Origin: Sphingobium sp. 15-1
GTDB taxonomy: Bacteria; Pseudomonadota; Alphaproteobacteria; Sphingomonadales; Sphingomonadaceae
Direction of reading: 5' to 3'
Assembly: GCF_013375535.1 (NCBI RefSeq)
Contig: NZ_JABXJG010000001.1
Span: 2,708,001 to 2,772,000 of the forward strand
Length of the DNA: 64,000 nucleotides
Shown here piece after piece: positions 47,379 through 56,874 of this stretch (its first letter is position 1; each line of letters begins with the position of its first letter). The position numbers were made by a program, and so were the translations under genes. The notes beneath the pieces were generated by a model. It was not told the DNA's origin. It saw only the letters and a program-made list of their open reading frames with translations, and searched no databases.

Positions 47379-49065
47379 TTGGCTCTGACTCATATTCCGT
47401 GCAGATTTGACATGCTGCGGTCGCGCTGCCCATGCCCGTGATATAGCGAATATGGGAGAAGAAGGCATTTGGGCACGAGCATATGGAACAGCGGTCTGGC
47501 TCTCCCAGGTTTAATCATCGAGGATAGATCCGTCGTGAATGGCGTCGTCGAGATATCCGGCCGGGTTGCTTCTTCGCGAGGTATATGCCCCGACTGCGGC
47601 ACGCCATCTTTGTCCTGTCACAGCCGCTATTTTCGGACCCTTTCGGATCTGCCGATCAGCGGTGCGGTGGTAAAGCTGCGCCTTCTTCTGGTGCGTCGTT
47701 TCCGATGCGGGCACGGCACCTGCTCTCGCAAAACTTTCAGCGAGGCTTTGGCACCGGTCCTCGGCCGTCGTTATGGCCGGCGCGTAGCGCGATGCGATGA
47801 TTTGCTCCGAGCTGTCGGACTCGCTCTTGGGGGCAGACCCGGTTCGCGGATGATGGCGCGGCTTGCGGTTCCCTGGTCCAGGGACACCTTGTTGCGCGCC
47901 ATTCGACGCGACATCGCTACTGACCCGCCGGCGGCGGCCACAGTGATCGGTATCGATGATTTCGCGTGGCGACGTGGGCACAGCTACGGCAGCATCGTCG
48001 TCGATCTGGAACAACGCAAGGTCATCGACATCTTACCGGATCGACAGCGTGAGACGATCGTGGCCTGGCTGCGGGAAAACCCCCAGGTCCACACCATCTG
48101 TCGAGATCGTGGGCCAGGATATGGTGCGGCAGCGACAGAGGCCGCCCCCCATGCCCGACAGGTCGCGGACCGCTGGCATCTGTTTGAAAATGCGTCAGCC
48201 GCTTTTCTGGCGGCTGTTCGATCCGAGATGCCTCGCCTGCGGAAGACGCTGGCGCCGGGGGTGCCGATCGATCCCGGCACGTTGACCAGAGCAGAGCGGA
48301 TCCAGTGGGACGGGGCAAAGGCACGGGAAATGGTCAACAAGGAAATTCTCGCGTTGGCGGAGCAAGGCGTTCCGCTCAAGGCGATGGCACGCACGACCGG
48401 CGTCTCCCGACAGACCATTCGCAAGATCGTTCGTGGTCAGCGCCACGACACGTTCCGAGCGCGACAAAGTTCACTCGACCCCTGGTTCGTCATGCTTGAA
48501 GCGGAATGGAATGCGGGGTGTCGCGTTGGTGCGGAGCTATGGCGGCGACTGAAAGCATCAGGCTTCGCTGGTTCACTGCGGGTGGTCACCGAATGGGCGA
48601 CCCGACGCCGTCGTGACGACAAGCTTGGTCATCCTGCCAGCCCGACTCTGAGCGCACGCACAGTCGCCCGTAGCCTGACGGTGGAACGGGACACCGGTTC
48701 GGCCCGGAACGCGATGGTGAGCGCCGTGATTGAAAAGGCCGTGCCCGCCTTGATCACCGCGCGTGACATTGTCGATCGCTTCCACGCCATGATGCGCTCC
48801 AAAGACGTGAAGCGTCTCGACCCCTGGATCAAAGCAGCCAGCGCCAGCAAGCTCGCCAGCTTCGCGGCGGGTGTCGAGGCGGACAAGGATGCAATCGCTG
48901 CCGCAATCACCGAGCCCTGGTCGAGTGGACAGGTCGAAGGCACCATCAATCGGTTGAAGCTCATCAAACGTCAAATGTACGGTCGCGCGAACCTCGACCT
49001 TCTCAAAGCCCGGCTTATGGCGCCGGTATGACCGTCAATCTGCACGGAATATGAGTCAGAGCCAA
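47379..49065 (+). mobile_element. ISL3-family insertion sequence
   Basis: The terminal inverted repeats are TTGGCTCTGACTCATATTCC and on (47379-47407, 49037-49065). The central gene is a full ISL3 transposase. Eight-base target duplications were looked for and are not obvious; the flanks extend the inverted repeat imperfectly (GCAAAA / CTTTGC). It truncates the AbiEii toxin gene on its left. Confidence 0.85.
47469..49031 (+). CDS. ISL3-family transposase
   Basis: This 520-aa transposase (TTG 47469 start) has the N-terminal zinc segment (GICPDCGTPSLSCHSRYFR and RRFRCGHGTCSRKTF), TVIGIDDFAWRRGHSYGSIVVDLEQRKVID, the C-terminal acidic region and EPWSSGQVEGTINRLKLIKRQMYGRANLDLLKARLM, typical of ISL3. 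Appears intact, unlike its neighbours. Confidence 0.93.
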   Translation: MGTSIWNSGLALPGLIIEDRSVVNGVVEISGRVASSRGICPDCGTPSLSCHSRYFRTLSDLPISGAVVKLRLLLVRRFRCGHGTCSRKTFSEALAPVLGRRYGRRVARCDDLLRAVGLALGGRPGSRMMARLAVPWSRDTLLRAIRRDIATDPPAAATVIGIDDFAWRRGHSYGSIVVDLEQRKVIDILPDRQRETIVAWLRENPQVHTICRDRGPGYGAAATEAAPHARQVADRWHLFENASAAFLAAVRSEMPRLRKTLAPGVPIDPGTLTRAERIQWDGAKAREMVNKEILALAEQGVPLKAMARTTGVSRQTIRKIVRGQRHDTFRARQSSLDPWFVMLEAEWNAGCRVGAELWRRLKASGFAGSLRVVTEWATRRRRDDKLGHPASPTLSARTVARSLTVERDTGSARNAMVSAVIEKAVPALITARDIVDRFHAMMRSKDVKRLDPWIKAASASKLASFAAGVEADKDAIAAAITEPWSSGQVEGTINRLKLIKRQMYGRANLDLLKARLMAPV

Positions 49066-49081
49066 CTTTGCGCGCCGGTTG

Positions 49082-49425
49082 ACAGCCGGTCCCGGCTAGG
49101 CGGTGTGGGTTTCGTGTAGAGGGTGAACTGATACTTGTCGTTGAGCGGTGTGGTGGCGGTCAGTCGACAGTAGGTTGCGAGATGCGCCATGAGGCCCTGG
49201 AAGCTGTGGACGGGGAGGCCGCTGGTGGTCTTGTGGGTGGCTTCCTTCTGCTTGGCGGCCGGGAGATCGCTGGGCCTTTGTGACGACGTCCTGGCACAGG
49301 GCCTGGGCGGCCACGGGGTCGGTTTCGCGGTAGAGCATGGGGGCGAGCTTTTCGAGCATGTGGTGCTCGACATAATAGGCCAGCATGCAGAGCAGGACGT
49401 GGGCCTTGCCCAGATATCTCTCGGC
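49082..49425 (-). pseudogene. IS1634-type transposase remnant, frameshifted
   Basis: On the minus strand one frame reads AHVLLCMLAYYVEHHMLEKLAPMLYRETDP, and another then reads TSGLPVHSFQGLMAHLATYCRLTATTPLND. These are C-terminal pieces of an IS4/IS1634-type transposase split by a frameshift. Neither end of the element was identified. It is a scar of an earlier insertion. Confidence 0.6.
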
Positions 49426-49593
49426 TTGAGTAGGCGCTTCGGCCCTATATTCTGCCCTGCATTCCAAGGGCGCCGATCGTGTATGGCGGGGTCGAGGTCC
49501 GAATGTCCCATGATAGTTCTCCGATGGCCAGAATTGGCCGATCGGAGGATATCGCAACGGTGCCGTGTACGGCGATTTGCCCCCCGTGACATC

Positions 49594-49621
49594 TTGCCAA
49601 ATTTTGCCAAACCCGTTATAT
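49594..49621 (+). promoter_or_regulatory. Candidate promoter of parDE
   Basis: TTGCCA at 49594-49599 is followed after 16 bases by TTATAT at 49616-49621, just ahead of the parD start. TTGCCAAA occurs twice (also from 49604), a possible operator direct repeat. Confidence 0.5.
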
Positions 49622-49629
49622 CACAGTCC

Positions 49630-49869
49630 ATGTCGACGATGAACATCTCGCTTCCGGATGCGCTCAAGGCGTTTGTGGATCAGCAGGTTAACGTGCGTGG
49701 TTACGGCACGAGCAGCGAGTATGTGCGGGAATTAATCCGCAAGGATCAGGACATTCAGCGCCTTCGCGAAATGCTCCTGGACGGCGCCAGTTCTGCAGCC
49801 ACAGCGCCAGCCGACGCCGGATATTTCCAAGGCCTTCGTGACCGTGTGACGCAACGCACGAGGTCGTGA
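49630..49869 (+). CDS. parD: ParD-family antitoxin
   Basis: This 79-aa ribbon-helix-helix protein, MSTMNISLPDALKAFVDQQVNVRGYGTSSEYVRELIRKDQDIQRLREMLLDG, matches the ParD/CC2985 family, which binds its own promoter and neutralises ParE. It ends by overlapping the parE start (GTGA). Intact. Confidence 0.93.
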   Translation: MSTMNISLPDALKAFVDQQVNVRGYGTSSEYVRELIRKDQDIQRLREMLLDGASSAATAPADAGYFQGLRDRVTQRTRS

Positions 49870-50192
49870 CTGGAAAACCGGTCATACCGCGCGCCAAAGC
49901 GCGGGCGGATGTCGACCTTGCGGTCGAGCATTACGCGGCCGAAGCTGGCGCGGATGTGGCTTTCAGTTTCATTGATGCGCTTGAACAGGCCTATACCTTT
50001 ATAGGGGAAATGCCGGCGGCAGGATCTCCGCGATGGTCTCATGAGCTGAACTTACCCGGGTTGAGGACCATAGGGCTGAAAGGATTTCCTTGGCTTGTTT
50101 TCTACCTTGAATTGGAGACCCATGTGGATGTCTGGCGCGTGCTTCATGCCAAGCGGGACATGCCAGCTTGGTTGGCCGATGTAGGCGATTAA
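49866..50192 (+). CDS. parE: ParE-family toxin
   Basis: This 108-aa RelE/ParE superfamily toxin starts at GTG 49866. PRAKARADVDLAVEHYAAEAGADVAFSFIDALEQAYTFI and the C-terminal VFYLELETHVDVWRVLHAKRDMPAWL fit ParE, which poisons DNA gyrase or, in other members, mRNA. Complete, and translationally coupled to parD. Confidence 0.92.
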   Translation: MTGKPVIPRAKARADVDLAVEHYAAEAGADVAFSFIDALEQAYTFIGEMPAAGSPRWSHELNLPGLRTIGLKGFPWLVFYLELETHVDVWRVLHAKRDMPAWLADVGD

Positions 50193-50484
50193 AACGCCGA
50201 CAGAACTGCCGTTTACGTCTTCGAGGCTGATTTCTGAAATCCGCCCTCTCGCGCGTGTCTCGGTAAATGGTCAGGACGCCGGAGCCTATCTCGCAGGTCT
50301 GGGACTCGCCAGGTGGTGGCGGTAAGAGGCCGCGACCCCCCAATCCTTTGAGCCATTATGTCCGGTTCCGACCAAGATACGTGGTTTTTTCGGCGACCCT
50401 GCGGATGTCCGCAGTCGACAGAAGCGGCCGTTGCAATATAAATCGCACGAGTGCGCGCTATGTTAGGATGGTGGTGCGATGGCG
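50193..50484. other. Gap between parE and the IS256 element
   Basis: No gene was recognised in these roughly 290 bases. It is an AT-richer stretch that begins just after parE and ends at the 8-bp target duplication of the insertion sequence. Confidence 0.35.
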
Positions 50485-50549
50485 TGCCATTTGGGACTGT
50501 CAGGAATTTCATGTGCGACGAGGCATAATGGGTAACAAGGAGACCCCGT

Positions 50550-52058
50550 ATGTCACGACGCAAAGAACCCTCGATACCGAACGACATTCTCGATCAGTTG
50601 CTTGCCGGCACTGACGCAGCGGCGGCGCTCAGCCAGGGCGGCCTGCTTGATACATTGAAGAAGGCTTTTGCCGAACGGGCGCTCAATGCGGAGATGGATC
50701 ACCATCTTGGTCAGGAGGAGCAAGGGAACAACAGCCGGAACGGCTATGGCCGCAAGACGGTGACGACCGACGGGGGACGGATCGAGATCGAGGTGCCGCG
50801 CGATCGGGCCGGCAGTTTCGATCCGCAGCTGATCGCCAAGTATCAGCGACGCTTCCCCGGCTTCGACGACAAGATCATCTCTATGTATGCGCGCGGCATG
50901 AGCACCCGGGAGATCACCGGGCATCTGCGCGAACTATACGGCATTGAGGCCTCGCCCGACCTGATCAGCACGATCACCGACGCCGTGCTTGAGGAAGTCG
51001 CAGCCTGGCAGCAACGTCCCCTGGATCCTGCCTATCCGCTGGTTTTCTTTGACGCGATCCGGGTCAAGATCCGCGACGAGGGCATGGTCCGCAACAAGGC
51101 GATCCATATTGCCCTGGGCGTCATGGCCGACGGCACCAAGGTGGTCCTCGGGCTGTGGCTGGAACAGAATGAAGGTGCCAAATTCTGGCTGCGCGTCATG
51201 AACGAACTGCGCAACCGCGGCGTCGAAGATATCATGCTGGCTGTTGTCGATGGCCTCAAGGGCTTCCCCGATGCCATCACCGCCGTTTTCCCCGAAGCGA
51301 TGGTCCAGACCTGCATAGTTCATCTGGTTTTCTTTGACGCGATCCGGGTCAAGATCCGCGACGAGGGCATGGTCCGCAACAAGGCGATCCATATTGCCCT
51401 GGGCGTCATGGCCGACGGCACCAAGGTGGTCCTCGGGCTGTGGCTGGAACAGAATGAAGGTGCCAAATTCTGGCTGCGCGTCATGAACGAACTGCGCAAC
51501 CGCGGCGTCGAAGATATCATGCTGGCTGTTGTCGATGGCCTCAAGGGCTTCCCCGATGCCATCACCGCCGTTTTCCCCGAAGCGATGGTCCAGACCTGCA
51601 TAGTTCATCTGCTGCGCAACTCGATGGATTTCGTGGCGTGGAAAGACCGCAAGGTGCTCGGAACGGCCCTGAAGGCCATCTACCGCGCCGTCGATGCCGC
51701 AGCTGCCGAGGAAGCGCTGACGGCCTTCGAAGCCAGCTTCTGGGGCCAGCGTTATCCCGCCATCGGCCAGAGCTGGCGCCGGGCATGGCCCGAAGTCATC
51801 CCGTTTTTCGCCTTTCCCGACGAGGTCAGGCGGATCGTCTATACGACAAATTCGATAGAGGCCTTGAACTCCAAGCTTCGCCGCGCTGTTCGTGCGCGGG
51901 GGCATTTCCCCAACGATGAGGCTGCAACCAAACTGCTCTATCTGATCTTGAACCGATCGGAAAAAGAGTGGAAAATGCCGCCGCGTGAGTGGAACATGGC
52001 GAAGGCGCAATTTGCCGTGCTCTTCGGCGAACGTTTCATCAGGGCCATGACGGCCTGA
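50550..52058 (+). CDS. IS256-family transposase with internal duplication
   Basis: This 502-aa transposase starts MSRRKEPSIPNDILDQLLAGTDAAAALSQGGL. Ribosome site AAGGAG precedes ATG 50550. The usual length is about 407 aa. A block of 95 residues (from about 164: VFFDAIRVKIRDEG ... TCIVHL) is repeated exactly in tandem, also at the DNA level (51039-51323 and 51324-51608), so the first two catalytic Asp residues (VFFDAI; LAVVDGLKG) occur twice (about 168, 234, 263, 329). The frame is kept. It is probably non-functional or altered. The C-terminal NSIEALNSKLRRAVRARGHFPNDEAATKLLYL is normal. Confidence 0.9.
   Translation: MSRRKEPSIPNDILDQLLAGTDAAAALSQGGLLDTLKKAFAERALNAEMDHHLGQEEQGNNSRNGYGRKTVTTDGGRIEIEVPRDRAGSFDPQLIAKYQRRFPGFDDKIISMYARGMSTREITGHLRELYGIEASPDLISTITDAVLEEVAAWQQRPLDPAYPLVFFDAIRVKIRDEGMVRNKAIHIALGVMADGTKVVLGLWLEQNEGAKFWLRVMNELRNRGVEDIMLAVVDGLKGFPDAITAVFPEAMVQTCIVHLVFFDAIRVKIRDEGMVRNKAIHIALGVMADGTKVVLGLWLEQNEGAKFWLRVMNELRNRGVEDIMLAVVDGLKGFPDAITAVFPEAMVQTCIVHLLRNSMDFVAWKDRKVLGTALKAIYRAVDAAAAEEALTAFEASFWGQRYPAIGQSWRRAWPEVIPFFAFPDEVRRIVYTTNSIEALNSKLRRAVRARGHFPNDEAATKLLYLILNRSEKEWKMPPREWNMAKAQFAVLFGERFIRAMTA
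51039..51608 (+). repeat. Perfect 285-bp tandem duplication within the transposase gene
   Basis: The two units appear base-identical, each starting CTGGTTTTCTTTGACGCG and ending CATAGTTCAT. 285 is a multiple of three so the reading frame is kept. Flanking unique sequence continues normally after the second copy. Confidence 0.93.
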
Positions 52059-52107
52059 TGGTCAACCGCCTCGTCGCACACGAAATTCCTGACAGTCCCT
52101 GCCATTT

Positions 52108-52325
52108 CAGCGCATCAAGATGAATCTGGAATGTTGTGATCTGCCGGGGCGATCGTCCAGTCGCCGATCCGCGAAAGTGGCCCTTAACCGCGACCCCGCC
52201 GCACTGTTCTATTTAATCGAATAATAGGGCATGTTTTATCAGACTGCGCAGCAGTAAGAGACCCCGCTAGACCTCCAATCACACCGGAACGAACCGAGTG
52301 AACGAATTTCGATTGGAGACCCGAA
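52108..52325. other. Gap between IS256 and a truncated gene
   Basis: No gene was recognised. The last 60 bases (ending TTCGATTGGAGACCCGAA) look like the leader and ribosome site of the truncated gene that starts at 52326. Confidence 0.35.
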
Positions 52326-52372
52326 ATGACCGTCAAAGCGACCCCCACCCCCGGCAAATCCCTGATCTCGCC
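52326..52372 (+). pseudogene. 5' end of an isochorismatase-family hydrolase, cut by IS21
   Basis: ATG 52326 follows GGAGACCCGAA and reads MTVKATPTPGKSLISP, as at the start of isochorismatase-like cysteine hydrolases, where VDHTLVLIDFQ would come next. Instead, the sequence enters the IS21 left end at 52373. The rest of the gene is not found at the other side of the element. With only 16 residues, the family assignment is tentative. Confidence 0.4.
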
Positions 52373-52588
52373 TGTCAACCGGCGCGCAAAGTTGACCCCC
52401 TATCGGCGCCCAACATTGACCCCCTTTTTGTGAGTGCCGGCGGTTATCCCGGTAGTCCATAGGAGGGACCCGCGGACGCCGCCGCGCGCCGTCAGGAGCG
52501 CTGGCGGCGGCGTCCGCGGGAGGTGCCTGTGGACCCACCGGGGTAACCGCCGGGGATGGGGGTCCGGGGGAAGGGGTTTTTCCTCGTC

Positions 52589-53317
52589 TCAGCTTCGGTT
52601 TTTGAACCGCCAGCTATCGTTGCCGGTCTCGATAATGTCGCAGTGGTGGGTGACGCGGTCCAGCAGCGCCGTTGTCATTTTGGCATCCTGGAAGACGCTC
52701 GGCCATTCGCCGAAGGCGAGATTGGTGGTGATGATCACCGAGGTCTTTTCATAGAGTTTGCTGATCAGATGGAACAGCATCTGCCCTCCTGAACGGGCGA
52801 ACGGCAGATACCCGAGTTCGTCCAGCACCACGACGTCCAGGCGGGCCATCTGGGCGGCCAGGTTGCCAGCCTTGGCCTGCCGGGTTTCCTCCTCCAGACG
52901 ATTGACCAGGTCGACAGTATTGAAGAACCGTCCTCTCGACCCGGCACGAACCACGGCAGCGGCGATGGCAAGCGCGAGATGTGTCTTGCCGGTGCCGGTG
53001 CCACCAACCAGTACGATATTGCGCCTTTCCGGCAGGAATGAACCGGCATGGAGTGAACGCACCAGGCTTTCGTTGATCGGTGTATCGGCGAACACAAAGC
53101 CGTCGAGATCCTTGATGGCCGGCAGCCTGGCCGCAGTCATGCGGTATCGGATCGAAGCGGCTTCTCGATGCGCGCCTTCAGCGCGGAGCAGGTCGCCGAG
53201 CATCTCCATGGCGGTCCGGTCACGACGGACGCCGTTGGTAACGGCATCGTCGAACGCGGCGATCATGCCCTTTAGGCCCAGCCCCTTCAGGGCTGCCAAC
53301 ATCTCATGCCGCTGCAT
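52589..53317 (-). CDS. istB: IstB, IS21 transposition ATPase
   Basis: This 242-aa protein from ATG 53317 (GAGG 7 bases upstream; an in-frame ATG at 53338 is also open) has the AAA+ Walker [16 protein letters not shown] (105-112), [16 protein letters not shown] (Walker B) and [16 protein letters not shown]. Overlaps the end of istA. It is a different subgroup of IstB from the one at 43447. Confidence 0.93.
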   Translation of the reverse strand: MQRHEMLAALKGLGLKGMIAAFDDAVTNGVRRDRTAMEMLGDLLRAEGAHREAASIRYRMTAARLPAIKDLDGFVFADTPINESLVRSLHAGSFLPERRNIVLVGGTGTGKTHLALAIAAAVVRAGSRGRFFNTVDLVNRLEEETRQAKAGNLAAQMARLDVVVLDELGYLPFARSGGQMLFHLISKLYEKTSVIITTNLAFGEWPSVFQDAKMTTALLDRVTHHCDIIETGNDSWRFKNRS

Positions 53318-54860
53318 CGAGGCCTCGCACCATGTCATAACGCGCGCAGTCGGCGATGGGCGGATGCTTGAGCTTCAGATCGACCAGGACGCTGATGGCC
53401 TGGGTGGGCTGGGGTTCGCGTCGGCGCGACAGGATGTTGAGGATCACTTCGTCATTGGCCGTACCCGCCATCATAGCTTCGCGGACGGCAGCTTCGACCG
53501 CCTCCAGCCCATCTTCGGGCACTGCTGCCAGCACCCGGACGAAGCGCCGATCTGCGTCATCGCTTTTGCCCAGCTTGCGGCGCAGTTGGGCCAGGGCCGG
53601 CGGAAGATCCCAGTCCTGGAAGGGAGCGCCGTTGCGCAATGCTCCCGGCTTGCGGATCAGGACCGGCAGATAATGCCAAGGGTTGAACGCCGTCTGGTTG
53701 CGGCCGAACACGCGAGCATGCTCGGCAACCGCTTGGCCTGCACAACGGATGACGATCCTGTCGGCATAGGCGCGCAGTTGCACCGCCTCCCGGGCCGCAC
53801 TCGCCATGACCGAGTATCGGTTGCGATCGAAGCTCACCAGGCAGGTTGCGCTCGCCACATGTTCGCTCTCGAAGAAGCCGTCAAAGGGCGTGGCCAATGA
53901 CTGCAGCGAGGATCGTTCCATCTCCAGCGCCTGCGCAATGGTCATGTCTTCCAGATCTGGATGGGCATAACGCTCGGCCCACCGTCGGCACTCGGCCTCC
54001 AGCCAGGCGTTCAGCTCTTCGAGGCTGGCAAAGCGCAACCGGGGCTTGAACAGCCGCTCCCGGCTGGTCTGGACCTGGTTCTCGACCTGTCCCTTCTCCC
54101 AGCCTGCCGCCGGGCTGCAAGCCACAGGCTCGACGCCATAATGATCCGTCATGATCAGGAAGCGCCGGTTGAACACCCGCTCCTTGCCGGTGAACACGCT
54201 CGTCACCGCGGTCTTCATGTTGTCGTAAATGCCGCGCGTCGGCACCCCGCCAAAAAAGGCAAAGCCCCGGGCATGCGCGTCAAAGAGCATCTCCTGGGTC
54301 TCGCGCGGATAGGCCCGCACATACGGCGCCCGCGACCAGCACAACCGCATATGAGCTACCTTCACCCGCATCGGCTTGCCGGCGATCTCCACGTCCTCGT
54401 GGCTCCAGTCGAACTGATAGGCCTCACCCGGCCGGAACATGAGCGGGATGAACACCTTGCTCATATCGCCGCCGTCGGTCCGGCGTTCGCGCTTCCAGCG
54501 TGCCGCATAGCGCCGAACCGCATCGTAGGAGCCGGTGAAACCCTCACGCTCCAGAAGATCGTGTATCCGTGTCAGCCGTAGCCGATCACGCCGGGGCCGT
54601 TCCTCGTTCTGCACCAACAACTCGTCCAGCCGTTCGCGAAATGGCCCGGTCTGCGGTCGAGGCTGCTCCTTGCGTTCGTAGCTGAAATCCGCCTCCGGCG
54701 CACGGATCGCCTTGCGCACCGTGTTGCGCGACAACCGTAAATCACGCGCGATCTCTTTGATCGGCTTACCTTCCCTGTGCTCCCTGCGAATCTTGGCAAT
54801 AGTCTCCACAATCAACATCCCCATCCTCGCCGCCTGGAAGTCCAAGCCGCGACGCCTCAC
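53304..54860 (-). CDS. istA: IstA, IS21 transposase
   Basis: This 518-aa DDE transposase has an N-terminal helix-turn-helix ([22 protein letters not shown]), the catalytic core ([43 protein letters not shown]) and a C-terminal segment [25 protein letters not shown]. It is complete. An in-frame start slightly downstream ([14 protein letters not shown], 54818) is more usual for this family. Confidence 0.93.
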   Translation of the reverse strand: MRRRGLDFQAARMGMLIVETIAKIRREHREGKPIKEIARDLRLSRNTVRKAIRAPEADFSYERKEQPRPQTGPFRERLDELLVQNEERPRRDRLRLTRIHDLLEREGFTGSYDAVRRYAARWKRERRTDGGDMSKVFIPLMFRPGEAYQFDWSHEDVEIAGKPMRVKVAHMRLCWSRAPYVRAYPRETQEMLFDAHARGFAFFGGVPTRGIYDNMKTAVTSVFTGKERVFNRRFLIMTDHYGVEPVACSPAAGWEKGQVENQVQTSRERLFKPRLRFASLEELNAWLEAECRRWAERYAHPDLEDMTIAQALEMERSSLQSLATPFDGFFESEHVASATCLVSFDRNRYSVMASAAREAVQLRAYADRIVIRCAGQAVAEHARVFGRNQTAFNPWHYLPVLIRKPGALRNGAPFQDWDLPPALAQLRRKLGKSDDADRRFVRVLAAVPEDGLEAVEAAVREAMMAGTANDEVILNILSRRREPQPTQAISVLVDLKLKHPPIADCARYDMVRGLDAAA

Positions 54861-54939
54861 ACTCTGGAATGATGGGGGTCAATTTTAGACGCCGATCACC
54901 CCGCTAAGGGGGTCAATTTTGCACGCCGCTCCACACGCT

Positions 54940-55527
54940 GTGACCGATCTGTTCGCGCAGCCCGATGACGCGAGACCTCTCGACGCCGAAGAGCGCGAGG
55001 GACTGCTGCAGACCTGGATCACGACCCGCGCGGATCTGAACGAAGCCGAACAGGCCAATATTGATGGCGCGGTTGCCTGGACCGAACGACGCCGCGACGC
55101 CGACATCCTGACCGAAGGGTTTGTATTCGCGCTGCACAAGCGGATGTTCGGTGACGTCTGGTCGTGGGCGGGTTCGACCCGGAAAACGGGTAAGAATATC
55201 GGCATCGATCCTGTGCAGATCCACATTCAGCTTGGGGGTTTGCTGCGAGACGCGCGTTACTGGGTGGACAATGGGTCCTTCCCGCCGGACGAAATCGCGG
55301 TCCGGCTGCACCACGGGCTGGTCGCGATCCACCCCTTCCCTAACGGCAACGGCCGACACGCTCGGCTGGTGGCGGATTTGCTCATCGTCCTGCTCGGCGG
55401 CGCGCCCTTCAGCTGGGGCGGCGGGACGCTGCGCGACATCGGCACTTTGCGGGCCGAATATATCGCTGCGCTCCGCGCGGCCGACCAGCACGACTTCGCG
55501 CCGCTGCTGGCATTTGCGAGAAGCTGA
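54940..55527 (+). CDS. Fic protein of the mobile mystery protein B type
   Basis: This 195-aa protein from GTG 54940 opens TDLFAQPDDARPLDAEEREGL and has the Fic core HPFPNGNGRHAR (131-142). The family is known as mobile mystery protein B, usually next to a small helix-turn-helix mobile mystery protein A. The position normally taken by Asp/Glu in HxFx(D/E)GNGR is Asn here, so target modification may differ from AMP transfer. The A partner is missing: the IS21 end lies 5 bases upstream of the start. Frame also open from 54919. Confidence 0.82.
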   Translation: MTDLFAQPDDARPLDAEEREGLLQTWITTRADLNEAEQANIDGAVAWTERRRDADILTEGFVFALHKRMFGDVWSWAGSTRKTGKNIGIDPVQIHIQLGGLLRDARYWVDNGSFPPDEIAVRLHHGLVAIHPFPNGNGRHARLVADLLIVLLGGAPFSWGGGTLRDIGTLRAEYIAALRAADQHDFAPLLAFARS

Positions 55528-55582
55528 TGGCGAGCGCTTCACTCCCGGCCGGCGACGCCAGCTTCCGGCAGCCGCATAGCCA

Positions 55583-55600
55583 TGACATTATAAAATGTCA
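55583..55600. promoter_or_regulatory. 7-bp palindrome after the Fic gene
   Basis: TGACATT-ATAA-AATGTCA. It sits between convergent fic and hipA, and is either a weak terminator stem or a binding site. A second TATGACA partly resembles one arm immediately after it. Confidence 0.45.
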
Positions 55601-55641
55601 GATATGACAAACTGAGGTGCAGTGTTTACCAAATATGGAAA

Positions 55642-56874
55642 TTAAAGATAAAGCGCTATGCCTGCTTCGTCGTGAACGAAGGCTGGTTCGTAATGTTTGG
55701 CGAGCGCGCCAGTGATGCCTGTCGCGCGGAGTGCGTCGCGCCACGTGGCGGCTATCCGCTGCGCCATGTCGCGGATGAGTGCGCGCGCGTCCGCGTCGGC
55801 GATCTCGAAGAATTCCGCAGCTTCGAGCGCTCGCAGGATGGACCGTTCGTGACCGCCGCCTTCGAAGATTGCTGTTTCGAGGTGCGGGTTGCGATCGGGC
55901 GCGGGATTGACGTCGAACATGGGGGAGAGGCGCCATTTGTCCGCGCCGACGTAGAGGAAACCGTGGTTCTTGAGATGGTCGTCCTTGTTGGAGACCAGGA
56001 TGGTGAAGATGAGGCGCCGGTAGATTTCGAGGAAGTCTTCGACCGGATTGGGCCCGGCTTGCCGGATGAAGTCGGCGATTTCGGTATAGGAGCCAAGCTC
56101 GACTCCGGTTTTGCCAAGGGCCGTGCGCGCGGAGATATAGGGGATGCGGCCCGCACCCTGCCGGTCGAACCGCTTGATGAGAGCGACTGGGAAGGGCGTA
56201 TCGACGAGTTCGAGGCGGACGTCGGGCACGCGGATGCCGCAGGAAGCGGCGAGGCGGAGCGTTGCGACCTCGACCCGCTCGACGGGCTGCTGGTCGTGGA
56301 CCGAGGTGAACTTGGCGAGCCAAAGCGTGCCATCGTCGATGACATTGGCTTTCGGGCGGGCCCCGCCCGAGCCGCCAGCGCCCGCGAGGGCCTGCATATC
56401 GGCCGCGGAGACCTCCTTGCCCTGCTCATAAGCGCGGGCGATGCCCGTAATCGCCTCGAGATCGACAAGGCGCGGGACCGCGTTGGGCGCGCCGCCCTGA
56501 ATGACCGTGCCCTGATCGTCGACGAAACGCAGCCCGCCCTGCCGGCAACTGTCGTCGGAAAGAGTGAGATATTCGAATTCCGAAAGGCCCGCGCCATAGG
56601 TCCGCTCGAGCAGCGTTCGCCCCCATGTGTCGGGCGCGGCGTCAGCGAAGACGCCGGCAAGCGCGTCGCGGACATTGCCGGACTGGCTCGAGGCATGGAA
56701 AGGGCCGCCTTCGAGCGGGAGGTCGGGCTGCAGCGCGAAGGCCGCCGCGCTCGCCGCCCAGGCCGGATCATAGGAAAAGACCGAGAACTGGCGCGGACCC
56801 GTGCGGGTGTAGCGCAGCTCTCCGACCTGGATCAGCTTCTCGCCGAGCGCGACCTTCGCGAACCAGTCGGCCAT
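55642..56874 (-). CDS. hipA: HipA-family Ser/Thr kinase toxin
   Basis: This 410-aa kinase of the HipA family can phosphorylate targets such as a tRNA synthetase to arrest growth. The domain is complete: AGAGGSGGARPKANV (ATP loop region, about 164-178), the catalytic SNKDDHLKNHGFLYV (about 295-309) and the Mg-binding SPMFDVNP (317-324). It overlaps the end of hipB by one base. A complete, probably active pair. Confidence 0.92.
   Translation of the reverse strand: MADWFAKVALGEKLIQVGELRYTRTGPRQFSVFSYDPAWAASAAAFALQPDLPLEGGPFHASSQSGNVRDALAGVFADAAPDTWGRTLLERTYGAGLSEFEYLTLSDDSCRQGGLRFVDDQGTVIQGGAPNAVPRLVDLEAITGIARAYEQGKEVSAADMQALAGAGGSGGARPKANVIDDGTLWLAKFTSVHDQQPVERVEVATLRLAASCGIRVPDVRLELVDTPFPVALIKRFDRQGAGRIPYISARTALGKTGVELGSYTEIADFIRQAGPNPVEDFLEIYRRLIFTILVSNKDDHLKNHGFLYVGADKWRLSPMFDVNPAPDRNPHLETAIFEGGGHERSILRALEAAEFFEIADADARALIRDMAQRIAATWRDALRATGITGALAKHYEPAFVHDEAGIALYL

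Larger units (their letters stand above)
50485..52107 (+). mobile_element. IS256-family insertion with 8-bp target duplication
   Basis: The element (50493-52099, 1607 bp) has 31-bp inverted ends starting GGGACTGTCAGGAATTTC with one mismatch. It is flanked by TGCCATTT at 50485-50492 and 52100-52107, a clean 8-bp duplication, so the insertion is fairly recent. The length is about 285 bp above the family norm because of an internal duplication. Confidence 0.93.
52373..54935 (-). mobile_element. IS21-family insertion sequence (complete)
   Basis: The ends are TGTCAACCGGCGCGCAAAGT at the left and TGTGGAGCGGCGTGCAAAAT at the right (read inward), each with further TTGACCCCC repeats inside. It carries intact istA and istB on the minus strand. 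No target duplication was evident and the flanking genes differ (a hydrolase start on the left, a Fic gene on the right), so it has probably taken part in a deletion or rearrangement. Confidence 0.85.

Noticed and set aside
47371..49073. Eight-base target duplication of the ISL3 element
   Set aside because: GAGCAAAA on the left and CTTTGCGC on the right are not direct repeats; the resemblance is inverted and probably belongs to the IS ends.
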